From Chromohalobacter canadensis (lineage in GTDB: Bacteria; Pseudomonadota; Gammaproteobacteria; Pseudomonadales; Halomonadaceae): 64,000 nucleotides of DNA. Under the pieces are notes generated by a model that saw nothing but the letters and a program-made list of their open reading frames with translations, did not search any database and was not told the DNA's origin. The translations under genes and the position numbers were made by a program. Shown piece after piece: positions 30,458 through 39,710 of the stretch; the first letter of the stretch is position 1; each line of letters starts with the position of its first letter. Where the stretch lies: contig NZ_CP140151.1 in the NCBI RefSeq assembly GCF_034479555.1, positions 620,001 to 684,000 on the forward strand, written 5' to 3'.

Positions 30458-31888
30458 TCAATCGATCATCGGCAACAAGGCATCGATGCTCGATTTGGCG
30501 TCGCCATACACCATACGAGTGTTTTCCTTGAAGAACAGCGGGTTCTCGATGCCCGAGTAGCCCGTCCCCTGGCCACGCTTGCAGACGAAGACCTGTTTGG
30601 CGTCCCATACCTTGAGCACCGGCATACCGGCGATGGGGCTGTTGGGGTCTTCCTCGGCGGCAGGGTTGACGATGTCATTGGAACCGATGACGATCACCGC
30701 GTCAGTTTCGGCGAAATCGTCGTTGATCTCGTCCATCTCCAGCACGATGTCATACGGCACCTTGGCCTCGGCCAGCAGTACGTTCATATGTCCCGGCAAA
30801 CGCCCGGCAACCGGGTGAATACCGAAGCGCACGGTCTTGCCGGCAGCGCGCAACTTGCGGGTCAGCTCACTGACCGCATTCTGCGCCTGCGCCACCGCCA
30901 TGCCATAGCCGGGCACGATGATCACGCTGTCGGCATCGTTGAGCGCACTCGCAACGCCACCGGTATCGATGGCAACCTGCTCGCCCTCGATTTCCGCGGC
31001 CGGCCCTTTGCTGCCACCGAAGCCACCCAGAATCACGTTGACGAAGTTGCGATTCATCGCCTTGCACATGATGTAGGAGAGAATCGCCCCTGAAGAGCCC
31101 ACCAACGCCCCGGTCACGATCAGCAGATCGTTGGAAAGCGTAAAGCCGATGGCCGCCGCCGCCCAACCGGAGTAGCTATTGAGCATCGACACCACCACCG
31201 GCATGTCGGCGCCGCCGATGCCCATGATCAGATGATAGCCGATGAAGAATGCCAGCAGCGCCAATAGCAGCAGCGTCCAGAAGCCGGCGCCGTTAAGATA
31301 GGCGATTGCCAGCAGCAGCGAGACGATCGCCGCCCCCGCATTGAGCAGATGGCCGCCCGGCAATTGGCGTGGCTTGCCGTCCACCTTGCCTGCCAGCTTA
31401 CCGAACGCGACCACCGAACCGGTGAACGTCACCGCGCCGATGAACACCCCCAGCACCACCTCGACCTGCAGGAAGGTCAGCTCTGCCGGCGTCTTTTCGG
31501 CCACCAGTGCCGCGAAAGCCGAGAAACCTTCGCTGGCCTGCGCGGCCATCACCCGCCGACGCTCCAGGTCGGCATTGAAGCCGATGAACACCGCCGCCAA
31601 GCCGACGAAGCTATGCAGCGCCGCGACCAGCTGGGGCATCTCGGTCATATCGACCTTCTTGGCCAGATAGACGCCGATGCCAGCGCCGATCACCATCATC
31701 GGAATCATCCACCAATAGCCGCCTACATTGGGGCCGAACATGGTGAAGACCACCGCCAGTCCCATCCCGGCAATGCCATACCAGACGGCACGCTTGGCCT
31801 TTTCCTGATTACTCAATCCCCCCAGTGAGAGGATAAACAACACACTTGCCGCCACCGCTGCGGCGGACACCAATCCTTGACTCAACAT
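30458..31888 (-). CDS. pntB: NAD(P) transhydrogenase subunit beta
   Basis: Membrane subunit carrying the NADPH-binding domain III of the proton-translocating transhydrogenase. The protein is 476 aa. About eight or nine membrane helices occupy residues 1-280, followed by a soluble domain with [15 protein letters not shown], the NADP motif. It couples the proton gradient to hydride transfer from NADH to NADP+. It lies 18 bases after pntA. Confidence 0.96.
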   Translation of the reverse strand: MLSQGLVSAAAVAASVLFILSLGGLSNQEKAKRAVWYGIAGMGLAVVFTMFGPNVGGYWWMIPMMVIGAGIGVYLAKKVDMTEMPQLVAALHSFVGLAAVFIGFNADLERRRVMAAQASEGFSAFAALVAEKTPAELTFLQVEVVLGVFIGAVTFTGSVVAFGKLAGKVDGKPRQLPGGHLLNAGAAIVSLLLAIAYLNGAGFWTLLLLALLAFFIGYHLIMGIGGADMPVVVSMLNSYSGWAAAAIGFTLSNDLLIVTGALVGSSGAILSYIMCKAMNRNFVNVILGGFGGSKGPAAEIEGEQVAIDTGGVASALNDADSVIIVPGYGMAVAQAQNAVSELTRKLRAAGKTVRFGIHPVAGRLPGHMNVLLAEAKVPYDIVLEMDEINDDFAETDAVIVIGSNDIVNPAAEEDPNSPIAGMPVLKVWDAKQVFVCKRGQGTGYSGIENPLFFKENTRMVYGDAKSSIDALLPMID

Positions 31889-31906
31889 CGTCTTTTCTCC
31901 GCCGCG

Positions 31907-33478
31907 TTAGGATTTCTGGAACATGGCGAGCATCCGGCGCGTCACCAGGAAGCCACCCACGATATTAATGGTGGCAATCAGCACCGAAATGCTGGCCAAC
32001 AAGCCTACCAGCCAACTGCCCGACCCGATCTGCAGGACCGCGCCGAGCACGATGATGCCCGAGATGGCGTTGGTCACCGCCATCAACGGCGTATGCAACG
32101 AGTGACTGACATTCCAGATCACTTGGAAACCGACGAAACAGGCCAGCACGAAAACGATGAAGTGCTGCATGAACGATGCCGGCGCAACCAGCCCCAGCAG
32201 GCCCATCACCACGCCACCGGCCACGAGCATGCCTATCTGACGCTTGGTCTGGTCGAGAAAGGCAGCGTGCTCGGCGGCTTTCTTTTCCTCAGGTGTGGGC
32301 TCCTTGGGTTTCTCCTTGGGCGCCGACTGCCCAATGGCCTTGACCTTGGGCGGCGGCGGCGGAAAGGTGATCTCGCCTTGATGCGCCACGGTGACGCCAC
32401 GAATCACGTCGTCTTCCATGTCGTGAACGATCACGCCATCCTTTTCCGGCGTCAGATCGGTGAGCATGTGACGAATATTGGTGGCGTAAAGCAACGATGC
32501 CTGCGTCGCCATGCGCGAAGGGAAATCGGTATAGCCGACGACCACCACGCCGTTGTCGGTAACGATACGCTCGTCGGGGACGGTGAGATCGCAGTTGCCG
32601 CCCTTCTCGGCCGCCAGGTCAACGATCACCGAGCCCGGCTTCATGGCATGGACCATGTCCTCGAGCCACAGCTTGGGCGCCGGCTTGCCCGGAATCAGTG
32701 CTGTGGTAATGACGATATCCACTTCGGGCGCTTGCTCGCGGAACAGCGCCAGCTGCTTCTCGCGAAACTCAGGGCTAGAGGGTGCGGCATAACCGCCGGA
32801 GCCCGAGCCATCCTGGCTGTCCTCGAAGTCGAGAAACAGAAACTCGGCGCCCATCGACTCGATCTGCTCGGCCACTTCGGGGCGTACATCGAAGGCACGC
32901 ACCACGGCGCCCAGGCTGGTCGCGGTACCGATGGCCGAGAGCCCGGCGACGCCCGCACCCACGACCAGCACCTTGGCCGGTGGCACCTTGCCCGCCGCCG
33001 TAACCTGGCCGGTGAAAAAGCGTCCGAAATGATTGCCGGCCTCGATCACCGCCCGATAGCCGGCAATATTCGCGGTGCTGGAAAGCGCATCCATCTTCTG
33101 AGCGCGCGAGATCCGCGGCACCATGTCCATGGCCATGACCGTGGCACCAGTCGCCTTGCAACGCTCGAGCAAGTCCTCGTTCTGCGCCGGCCAGAAAAAC
33201 GCGATCAGCGTCTGCCCCTTGCGCAGATAGCCGACTTCCTCTTCGTCGGGTTCGCGCACCTTGATGACGACATCGGACGCCGACCACAACGCCGCGCCGC
33301 CGTCGATAACCTCGACACCTGCATCGCGGTATGCATCGTCATCGAAGCCGGCCGCGCGCCCGGCGCCTGACTCGACGACGCAGTCATGGCCGAGTTTCTG
33401 GATGTGCTTAGCACTTTCCGGCGTCAGCGCCACGCGCGCCTCGCCCTGGGCACGCTCCCTGGGAGCCCCAATTCTCAT
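31907..33478 (-). CDS. pntA: NAD(P) transhydrogenase subunit alpha
   Basis: A 523-aa alpha subunit: NAD(H)-binding domain I (residues 1-390, with [15 protein letters not shown]), a Pro/Lys/Glu-rich linker (about 365-410), then four membrane helices. It is the undivided enterobacterial/halomonad form, not the split PntAA/PntAB of alphaproteobacteria. AGGAGG lies 6 bases before the ATG. The start overlaps the stop of a 24-codon ORF upstream. Confidence 0.97.
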   Translation of the reverse strand: MRIGAPRERAQGEARVALTPESAKHIQKLGHDCVVESGAGRAAGFDDDAYRDAGVEVIDGGAALWSASDVVIKVREPDEEEVGYLRKGQTLIAFFWPAQNEDLLERCKATGATVMAMDMVPRISRAQKMDALSSTANIAGYRAVIEAGNHFGRFFTGQVTAAGKVPPAKVLVVGAGVAGLSAIGTATSLGAVVRAFDVRPEVAEQIESMGAEFLFLDFEDSQDGSGSGGYAAPSSPEFREKQLALFREQAPEVDIVITTALIPGKPAPKLWLEDMVHAMKPGSVIVDLAAEKGGNCDLTVPDERIVTDNGVVVVGYTDFPSRMATQASLLYATNIRHMLTDLTPEKDGVIVHDMEDDVIRGVTVAHQGEITFPPPPPKVKAIGQSAPKEKPKEPTPEEKKAAEHAAFLDQTKRQIGMLVAGGVVMGLLGLVAPASFMQHFIVFVLACFVGFQVIWNVSHSLHTPLMAVTNAISGIIVLGAVLQIGSGSWLVGLLASISVLIATINIVGGFLVTRRMLAMFQKS

Positions 33479-33549
33479 GCCGCACCTCCTGTTTCGTGTC
33501 GGATGGCGCCTTGCCCGGCACCGCTTGTCATATATTCGGTGATATTCAT
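33475..33549 (-). CDS. 24-aa ORF translationally coupled to pntA
   Basis: ATG preceded by AAGGAGTCAAGG; the stop overlaps the pntA start as ATGA. The peptide begins [14 protein letters not shown] and ends GGAA. It has no signal or membrane segment. The good ribosome site and 4-base overlap suggest it is translated, either as a leader that couples or tunes pntA expression or as a tiny protein. I do not recognise it, and chance is not excluded. Confidence 0.45.
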   Translation of the reverse strand: MNITEYMTSGAGQGAIRHETGGAA

Positions 33550-33939
33550 CCTTGACTCCTTGCTCGTCGCATAGGGCTCTCCATCATGAAATCTTGTGTC
33601 ATATCGGTACATTGGCACGTGGTTCTGTAAATGACGTCGTTATACACCAGGAACGTCGATGCATTTCGAACAAAAGAGTCTTATTTATTTAAGGAAAAAC
33701 GTCTTAAAAATCAACAGGAAAAACAAAAATCTCTATCATAATCATTGAGTTATAGCGAGCATAACACAGCTCTTATGCCTCACAACAACTCACAACCCCT
33801 TGTTTTAATTTGGAATTATTTTAAAAACATGACCTACCTATTTCCTTATAGCCACCATAAACGATACGTTATTTACACTTTTGCTTAGTTATTACTCGCG
33901 CATATTGAAAGCGTGCACGCCGCTTTTCCGATACGCCAT
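33550..33939. promoter_or_regulatory. AT-rich intergenic region upstream of pntA
   Basis: About 390 bases without a credible gene. From about 33660 to 33900 the base composition is strikingly A/T-rich, with runs such as TTATTTATTTAAGGAAAAA, against a GC-rich background. It must contain the pnt promoter on the minus strand and the end region of the isochorismatase-like gene. I see no strong terminator or clear operator. Intrinsically bent, nucleoid-protein-bound DNA is a plausible reading. Confidence 0.5.
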
Positions 33940-34512
33940 TCAACAATCACGACACAACTCCTCCACGCTCAGCACCTCGACTCCCTGACGCTCAAGAAGC
34001 GCAAGCCCCAGTCCATGCAAGGTCTCGGCCTGCCAATGAACGCCACTGCGATCCGTCAGTTCGTCATCGGCACAGGCATCGGCCAGCACCGTGACCGAAA
34101 ACCCCAGGCATTGCGCATGCCGCGCCAATGTAGAGACCGTGCCCAGCGTGGTGACCCCTGCCAAGACGAGGTGCGAGATACCGTGACGGTGCAGCCAACT
34201 GTCAAGGTCGGTATCGACGAAGGCGTCATCGGTATGGGTCGTGACCACACGCTCGCCGGGAAGTGGCACGGCGCAGGGCATAGCCTCAGTACCGGGTTGG
34301 CCGCTCCGGCCGGGGGAATGCGGCTCACGCGAAAAACGACGGATATGCACTATACAGCCTTCGCCACCGCGCCAATCATCCAGCAACGCTGTCAGCGGCG
34401 CGACAAGCTCGGGCCGCGCAGGCGTATGCAGCATGGTCACCACGAGCAACGCAGCCGGCGCGTCACGTGCCTCGTGAGGATGGAGAGGTAATACCTGACA
34501 GCGAGGTGCCAT
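33940..34512 (-). CDS. Isochorismatase-fold protein lacking the catalytic triad
   Basis: A 190-aa protein with the overall pattern of cysteine hydrolases of the isochorismatase family: ALLVV near the start, then AFVDTDLDSWL, HLVLAGVTT and VTVLADACA. All three catalytic positions are changed: the Asp of ALLVxD is T26, the Lys of VVTK is T92, and the Cys of GVTTxxC is T125. It should be unable to do the usual hydrolysis. The gene looks intact, with AAAGGAGG 5 bases before the ATG, so a binding or regulatory role is more likely than decay. It stands alone between pnt and selO. Confidence 0.78.
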   Translation of the reverse strand: MAPRCQVLPLHPHEARDAPAALLVVTMLHTPARPELVAPLTALLDDWRGGEGCIVHIRRFSREPHSPGRSGQPGTEAMPCAVPLPGERVVTTHTDDAFVDTDLDSWLHRHGISHLVLAGVTTLGTVSTLARHAQCLGFSVTVLADACADDELTDRSGVHWQAETLHGLGLALLERQGVEVLSVEELCRDC

Positions 34513-34586
34513 GATGCCTCCTTTCGACGAATCGCGTCGTCTTGAGTATGGCGCATCATGGCGATTGTCAAAAACGGCTGTCGGGA

Positions 34587-34605
34587 GACGCCGTCATACG
34601 GCGTC
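34587..34605 (-). terminator. Small hairpin after selO
   Basis: An 8-bp perfect stem (34587-34594 with 34598-34605) and 3-base loop lies 24 bases past the selO stop. On the minus strand a TTTTT run follows about nine bases later. Weak evidence for termination. Confidence 0.4.
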
Positions 34606-34628
34606 TGTCGATGCGACGTCGTGGAATA

Positions 34629-36092
34629 TCATGACGAGCAGGAAAGACAGATCACCGAGGCTTCCGGTGCCGGGGCGGCCGCCCAATGCGCCATTCCCGG
34701 ACGCGGCGTGAAGGGATCGGCGAGCAAGGCCCGAAATTCAGCCAACGGCGCCATATCGCCTGCCTCCGCCGCCTCGATGACCTGCTGAATAAGGTGCGTG
34801 CGCGGCACATAGAGGGGATTGACCGCCTGCATGGCGTCACGGCGCGACACGGCATCGCGTTCCTCTTCCTCGAGGCGCTGACGATAGCGCGACAGCCAGG
34901 CGGCCAGACCTTCGGCCGGGACCTCTTCATGCAGCCACTCGCCCTCATCGACAGCCCATTCCCCCAGGGCACGAAAGGCGCGGTGATAGTCGGCGCCGGC
35001 GTCGACCAGCAGCGTCAGCCAGTCCTGAACCAGTTGGGCATCGCCTTCTTGCACGTTCTCGAGCCCCAGGCGTGCCCGCATCAAGCGCGCGTACTCCTGT
35101 TGCAGCGCCGGTTCGTACTCCGCCAGCTGCGTACGCAGCGCTTCTGGATCGGCCAACGGCGTCAGCGACTGCCCCAGCACCGAGAGATTCCACAACCCCA
35201 CCCCGGGTTGCTGATCAAAGGCGTAACGGCCCGCAGTGTCGGTGTGGTTGGGCACCAGCGTGGGCTCGTAACGATCCATGAAGGCATAGGGCCCGTAGTC
35301 CAGCGTTAAGCCCAGAATCGACATGTTGTCGGTATTCATCACCGCATGCACGAAGCCATAGGCTTGCCAGGCGGCAATCAGACGTGCCGTGCGCGCGACC
35401 GTATCGCCGAATAGCGCCTCCGCCGGTGCCTCGCATTCCGCCAGGGCCGGACGGTGACGCGTAATAACATGCTCGACGAGACGCTGCAGGTCTTCGTTGC
35501 GGCGCGCCTGGTAAAGCCACTCGAAATGGCCGAAACGCACGTGACTGGGCGCCAGGCGCAATAGGGTCGCGCCGGGCTCGACCCGCTCGCGCTGAACCTT
35601 CTCGCCGTTCATCGCTAGAGCCAGCGCCAGCGTCGTGGGAATGCCCAGGCCCGCCATGGCCTCACCGGCGAGATATTCACGAATCGTCGAACGCAGCACC
35701 GCGCGGCCATCACCGAAACGCGAATACGGCGTTTGTCCGGCCCCCTTGAGATGCAGATCCCAGAAACCGTCGTCGGTCTCCACTTCTCCCAGCAGGAGTC
35801 CGCGCCCATCACCCAAGGCAGGATTATAGACACCGAACTGATGGCCGGTATATTTCTGCGCCAGAGGCTCCATCCCCGGTAACACGGTTTCTCCCCCCAT
35901 GACTTGGCGCAGCGTCTCCCGCGACGGGGAATCGTCACTGAATAGCTCGGCGTCGAGGCCTAGCGCGCGACAACCACGTGGACTGATATCCACCAGTCGC
36001 GTATTTTTCCAGGCTGCGGGGCTGACCCGGGTGAAGAAGTCGTCGGGCAGACGCGCCCAAGCATTGTCGAAGCGCAGCGCATCGAGCGTCAT
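34629..36092 (-). CDS. selO: Protein adenylyltransferase SelO (YdiU)
   Basis: Pseudokinase-fold enzyme that transfers AMP from ATP to protein hydroxyls; linked to redox homeostasis. The protein is 487 aa (E. coli YdiU 478). Typical segments are LPGMEPLAQKYTGHQFG, KGAGQTPYSRFGDGRAVLRS and the metal-site region MNTDNMSILGLTLDYGP. The C-terminus is ICLSCSS, where animal SelO has selenocysteine-Ser-Ser; here it is Cys. The ATG at 36092 gives the family start MTLDALRFDNAWARLP. Confidence 0.95.
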   Translation of the reverse strand: MTLDALRFDNAWARLPDDFFTRVSPAAWKNTRLVDISPRGCRALGLDAELFSDDSPSRETLRQVMGGETVLPGMEPLAQKYTGHQFGVYNPALGDGRGLLLGEVETDDGFWDLHLKGAGQTPYSRFGDGRAVLRSTIREYLAGEAMAGLGIPTTLALALAMNGEKVQRERVEPGATLLRLAPSHVRFGHFEWLYQARRNEDLQRLVEHVITRHRPALAECEAPAEALFGDTVARTARLIAAWQAYGFVHAVMNTDNMSILGLTLDYGPYAFMDRYEPTLVPNHTDTAGRYAFDQQPGVGLWNLSVLGQSLTPLADPEALRTQLAEYEPALQQEYARLMRARLGLENVQEGDAQLVQDWLTLLVDAGADYHRAFRALGEWAVDEGEWLHEEVPAEGLAAWLSRYRQRLEEEERDAVSRRDAMQAVNPLYVPRTHLIQQVIEAAEAGDMAPLAEFRALLADPFTPRPGMAHWAAAPAPEASVICLSCSS

Positions 36093-36168
36093 GGTGAGAC
36101 CTCGCGAAGGGGCATGTCGAACTACTTTACACGTCCGGCAACGACCGATAAAAGCGTGCCGGACGACC

Positions 36169-36192
36169 AAAAACGCCGCCCGAAGGCGGCGT
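36169..36192 (-). terminator. Terminator after the Bax-like gene
   Basis: An 8-bp GC stem (36173-36180 with 36185-36192) with a CGAA loop (TTCG on the transcript) is followed on the minus strand by TTTTT. A classical intrinsic terminator, 24 bases beyond the stop. Confidence 0.85.
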
Positions 36193-36215
36193 CGTAAAAC
36201 GGCGGAGGCAACGCC

Positions 36216-37058
36216 TCAGGCCGGGCTGTCTTCGGCCTCGTTACTACTGTGCTCACGAATCAATTCAGCATTGGTGCGCAGCAGCGCCAACAACACGTCG
36301 AAATAATTATCGCGCACGGAATAGCTGTCCAGTGTGCGAATCAATGACTCGGCACTGACGGCCGCGCCTTTTTCATTCTGCGCGGCCCGCGCTTGACGCA
36401 TCGCGAGATAAGCACGGTGCGTGTTCAAGTTATGCAGGTACGCTTCGATACTCGCCTGGACGCTATCGAAGTGCTGGTAATGGCGATCACTACCCCGCTG
36501 TGCCAAGCCGCAGCCTTCACTGAAGCAACGCAAGCCGAACAGGTTATTGCCCTGGCGGGCAAAGCGCGATGTCCCCCATCCCGACTCTTCAACGGCCTGG
36601 ATGACCACCATTTCCAACGGCAAGGTATCGACACGGGAGAGAAGGTACTCGAACGTGTTGGAAGTGCCGCATTCGATCTGGTAGCTATCGCACAACTGTT
36701 GAAGATGCGAGCGTTCGGCATCACTCAGCGAGTCCTGACGCTCACGCGCATCGATCAACCAATCACGTTGGGCCTGGATCTTGGCGTTTTCGGCTTCGAC
36801 CAGCGGCACCAGCAACTCGAGAAACTCCGTTTTGCGCTCGGGCCCGGCCGCATATTCGCGCAGGTCCGGCATCTCCTCGACGGGATCGAGAGCCGGCGTA
36901 TCGACGTTACTTTCGAGTGTCCGCACGTCTCGCGAGGGAGACGCAGCATGGGCGTCCAGAGGTGGCGGCGTTACCGTCACGCCAAGCGCCCCCAACAATA
37001 CCGCCGCGACAACGCCACGCCATCGCCGAGAGAAGAACAAGTCGTGTCGAATCGGCAT
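36216..37058 (-). CDS. bax: Bax-like glucosaminidase (exported)
   Basis: A 280-aa protein with an N-terminal hydrophobic signal (WRGVVAAVLLGALGV, about residues 12-26). The glucosaminidase domain covers about 95-270: PLEMVVIQAVEESGWGTSRFARQGNNLFGL, where the Glu in QAVEESGWG is the likely catalytic acid. E. coli Bax shares this layout. It probably cleaves peptidoglycan glycan strands in the periplasm. AAGGAG is 8 bases before the ATG at 37058; the longer frame to 37136 is not supported. Confidence 0.87.
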   Translation of the reverse strand: MPIRHDLFFSRRWRGVVAAVLLGALGVTVTPPPLDAHAASPSRDVRTLESNVDTPALDPVEEMPDLREYAAGPERKTEFLELLVPLVEAENAKIQAQRDWLIDARERQDSLSDAERSHLQQLCDSYQIECGTSNTFEYLLSRVDTLPLEMVVIQAVEESGWGTSRFARQGNNLFGLRCFSEGCGLAQRGSDRHYQHFDSVQASIEAYLHNLNTHRAYLAMRQARAAQNEKGAAVSAESLIRTLDSYSVRDNYFDVLLALLRTNAELIREHSSNEAEDSPA

Positions 37059-37142
37059 GAGACGACTCCTTGAACATGAAGACATCAGTCTAGCAATAAC
37101 GAACGTCCATGTTGAGTCAATATTGCTGGCATCCAAATGAAA

Positions 37143-37167
37143 CGGGCCGGCCTATGCGGCCGGCCCG
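37143..37167 (-). terminator. Terminator after htpG
   Basis: A perfect 10-bp stem (37143-37152 with 37158-37167), 5-base loop, then TTTCATTT on the minus strand, 22 bases past the htpG stop. Confidence 0.75.
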
Positions 37168-37188
37168 GTAAGCGAACGCCAACGCCAC

Positions 37189-39087
37189 TCAGCTGCTCAA
37201 GAGCTTGTTGAGACGCTGGACATAGGTGGCGGGATCCTCAAGATGCCCACCTTCGGCGATGATCGCCTGATCGAGCAGGATCCGCGCGAGGTCATCGAAC
37301 CGGGAATCGTCGGCGCTTTCCAGACGTGTCACCAGCCCATGCTCGGGATTGAGCTCGAGGATCGGCTTGACCTCCGGCAACGGCTGTCCGGCCGCTTCCA
37401 TGAGGCGGCGCATCTGATAGCCCATGTCGTGTTCGGAAAGCACGACACACGCCGGCGAATCGGTCAAACGGTGCGTCACGCGCACTTCCTGCACCTCGTC
37501 GCCCAACGCTGCCTTGACGCGCTCGAGCAGCGGCGCCTTGGCCTTGGCCGTCTCTTCCTGCGCTTTCTTTTCTTCCTCGTCAGCCATCTCGTCTAGATCA
37601 AGGTCACCCTTGGCGACATCGACCAATGACTTGCCGTCGTATTCGGTGAGATGGCTCATCAGCCACTCGTCGATACGGTCATGCAGCAAGAGTACTTCGA
37701 TGCCCTTCTTACGGAAGATCTCCAAGTGCGGGCTATGGCTTGCCGCATTGAACCCATCGGCCACCAGGTAATAAATCTTCTGCTGGCCTTCCTTCATGCG
37801 TTCCACGTAGCCGGCCAGCGACTGATCCTGAGTCGCGCTGTCGGTCTGTGTGGAAGAGAAGCGCAACAGCTCGGCGATCTTGTCACGATTGGCAAAATCT
37901 TCCGCCGGCCCTTCCTTGAGCACGTTGCCGAAGGCATTCCAGAACGTCTGGTAGGCGTCCTCATCCTTAGCCAGCTTCTTGAGCATGTCCAGCGAGCGCT
38001 TGGTCAACGCGGACTTGAGCTTGTCGACCTGGGGATCTTTCTGCAGCAATTCACGCGAGATGTTGAGCGACAGATCCTTGGAGTCGACCACGCCCTTCAT
38101 GAAACGCAGGTACAGCGGCAGAAACTGTTCGGCGTCGTCCATGATGAACACGCGCTGCGCATAGAGCTTGAGCCCACGTACGCCCTCGCGCTGATTGAGA
38201 TCGAACGGCGCGCGACCCGGCACGTAAAGCAAGCTGGTGTATTCGAGCGTGCCTTCGACCTTGTTGTGGCTCCAGGTCAGCGGATCGCTGAAATCGTGCG
38301 CAACGTGCTTGTAGAAAGCCTTGTATTCATCATCGCTGATTTCTTCCTTGGGCCGTACCCACAAGGCAGTCGCCTCGTTGACGGTTTCCCAAGTGACGGT
38401 TTCGCTGCCCTCGATCTCGTTGCCTTCTTCATCCTGGGCCTTCTCGACCTTCGGCATACGTACCGGGACTTCGATGTGATCGGAGTAGGTGCGTACGAGA
38501 TGCTTGAGGCGTTCAGCGTCGGCGAACTCTTGGGCATCTTCCTTCAAGTGCAACACGATTTCGGTGCCACGTTCGGGCTTGTCGATATCCGCAATATCGA
38601 ACTCGCCTTCACCACGTGAATGCCATTCCACGCCCTGTTCCTGATCGACTCGGCGCGTGCGCACGGTGATTTCGTTGGAGACGATGAAGCCGGAGTAGAA
38701 GCCCACACCGAATTGGCCAATCAGCTTGGCATCTTTCTGCTTTTCGCCGGAGAGCTGCTGGAGGAATTCCGCCGTGCCGCTGCGTGCGATAGTGCCCAGG
38801 TTCTGGATGACCTCGTCGCGGCTCATACCGATGCCATTGTCACGCACGGTGACGGTGCCCGCCTCGGCATTGTGCTCGATCTCGACGCGCAACTCGCTGT
38901 CATTGCCGTACAGCGCGTCGTTGTCCAACGCCTCGTAGCGCAACTTGTCGCAGGCATCCGCGGCATTGGAAATCAGCTCGCGCAGGAAGATCTCCCGGTT
39001 GGAATACAGGGAGTGGATCATCAGCTGCAAGAGCTGTTTGACTTCGGTCTGGAAGCCCATTGTTTCGGCTTGAGCGGCGGTAGTCAT
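37189..39087 (-). CDS. htpG: Chaperone HtpG (Hsp90)
   Basis: A 632-aa Hsp90-family ATP-dependent chaperone (E. coli 624). The GHKL ATPase domain shows [21 protein letters not shown] and [11 protein letters not shown]; middle and dimerisation domains follow. As in other bacterial forms, the eukaryotic charged linker is absent. AGGGGAA precedes the ATG. A near-perfect sigma-32 promoter lies 79-106 bases upstream, so it should be heat-induced. Confidence 0.98.
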   Translation of the reverse strand: MTTAAQAETMGFQTEVKQLLQLMIHSLYSNREIFLRELISNAADACDKLRYEALDNDALYGNDSELRVEIEHNAEAGTVTVRDNGIGMSRDEVIQNLGTIARSGTAEFLQQLSGEKQKDAKLIGQFGVGFYSGFIVSNEITVRTRRVDQEQGVEWHSRGEGEFDIADIDKPERGTEIVLHLKEDAQEFADAERLKHLVRTYSDHIEVPVRMPKVEKAQDEEGNEIEGSETVTWETVNEATALWVRPKEEISDDEYKAFYKHVAHDFSDPLTWSHNKVEGTLEYTSLLYVPGRAPFDLNQREGVRGLKLYAQRVFIMDDAEQFLPLYLRFMKGVVDSKDLSLNISRELLQKDPQVDKLKSALTKRSLDMLKKLAKDEDAYQTFWNAFGNVLKEGPAEDFANRDKIAELLRFSSTQTDSATQDQSLAGYVERMKEGQQKIYYLVADGFNAASHSPHLEIFRKKGIEVLLLHDRIDEWLMSHLTEYDGKSLVDVAKGDLDLDEMADEEEKKAQEETAKAKAPLLERVKAALGDEVQEVRVTHRLTDSPACVVLSEHDMGYQMRRLMEAAGQPLPEVKPILELNPEHGLVTRLESADDSRFDDLARILLDQAIIAEGGHLEDPATYVQRLNKLLSS

Positions 39088-39165
39088 GGTCGAAATTCCC
39101 CTGTGGCCATAACGGATGCATGTTGAACGGTGAAAATGTGACGATAGATGTCGTCATGCGCATCG

Positions 39166-39193
39166 ATATGGGGGCCGCGCGTGACTTTTCAAG
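39166..39193 (-). promoter_or_regulatory. Sigma-32 heat-shock promoter of htpG
   Basis: Read on the minus strand: CTTGAAA (39187-39193), 13 bases, then CCCCATAT (39166-39173). This matches the E. coli RpoH consensus CTTGAAA-N(11-16)-CCCCATnT at every defined base. It lies upstream of htpG, a known RpoH target. Confidence 0.88.
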
Positions 39194-39239
39194 CGCTTGC
39201 GGCCCGGTCCAGGTGTTCCCATGGCCTAGGGCTTCAACC

Positions 39240-39572
39240 TCAGGGTGCGGTGTCGGGCGGGTCGATGCCTTTCCAGCGGCGGTAAGGCGCAAGCGAATGG
39301 TCGACGCGGGTCAGCAACCAGCCGACGATGAAGACGTCATCGATCACGCCGATGAGCATCAGGAAATCGGGAATGATATCGAATGGCATGATCAAGTAGG
39401 CCACCGCCGCCGTCATCCAGCCGCAGGCCGCCCACGGCACAGGGCGATAGCGACCGGCAGTCACATCGCCCAGCATGGGCACGAACACACGTAGCGCGCG
39501 GGCGATGCGCATCAATGCCCCGCCGCGCTGCTTGAGCCGCGACCACAGCGCCAGTCCTCGCATAAACTTCAT
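39240..39572 (-). CDS. YkvA/DUF1232-family membrane protein
   Basis: A 110-aa protein with the DUF1232 core AYLIMPFDIIPDFLMLIGVIDDVFIVGW, seen as two adjacent hydrophobic segments. Family function is unknown. AAGGAGG sits 7 bases before the ATG at 39572, and an earlier ATG at 39590 overlaps that site and is rejected. It lies just upstream of the htpG promoter, on the same strand. Confidence 0.8.
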   Translation of the reverse strand: MKFMRGLALWSRLKQRGGALMRIARALRVFVPMLGDVTAGRYRPVPWAACGWMTAAVAYLIMPFDIIPDFLMLIGVIDDVFIVGWLLTRVDHSLAPYRRWKGIDPPDTAP

Positions 39573-39710
39573 GGCATGCCTCCTTGGCATTGCGTTCCTG
39601 CAGGCGTCATTATGCAGGGTGTCGCCGTTCGACAACACTACCCAAGGCGTGTCCCCTGAGCGAGGATGATCACATCATCATAACGCCAGGCAAGCAAGGA
39701 GACATGGAAG

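Noticed and set aside
31877..33370. 497-codon open frame opposite pntA
   Set aside because: Composition matches an antisense shadow of a real gene.
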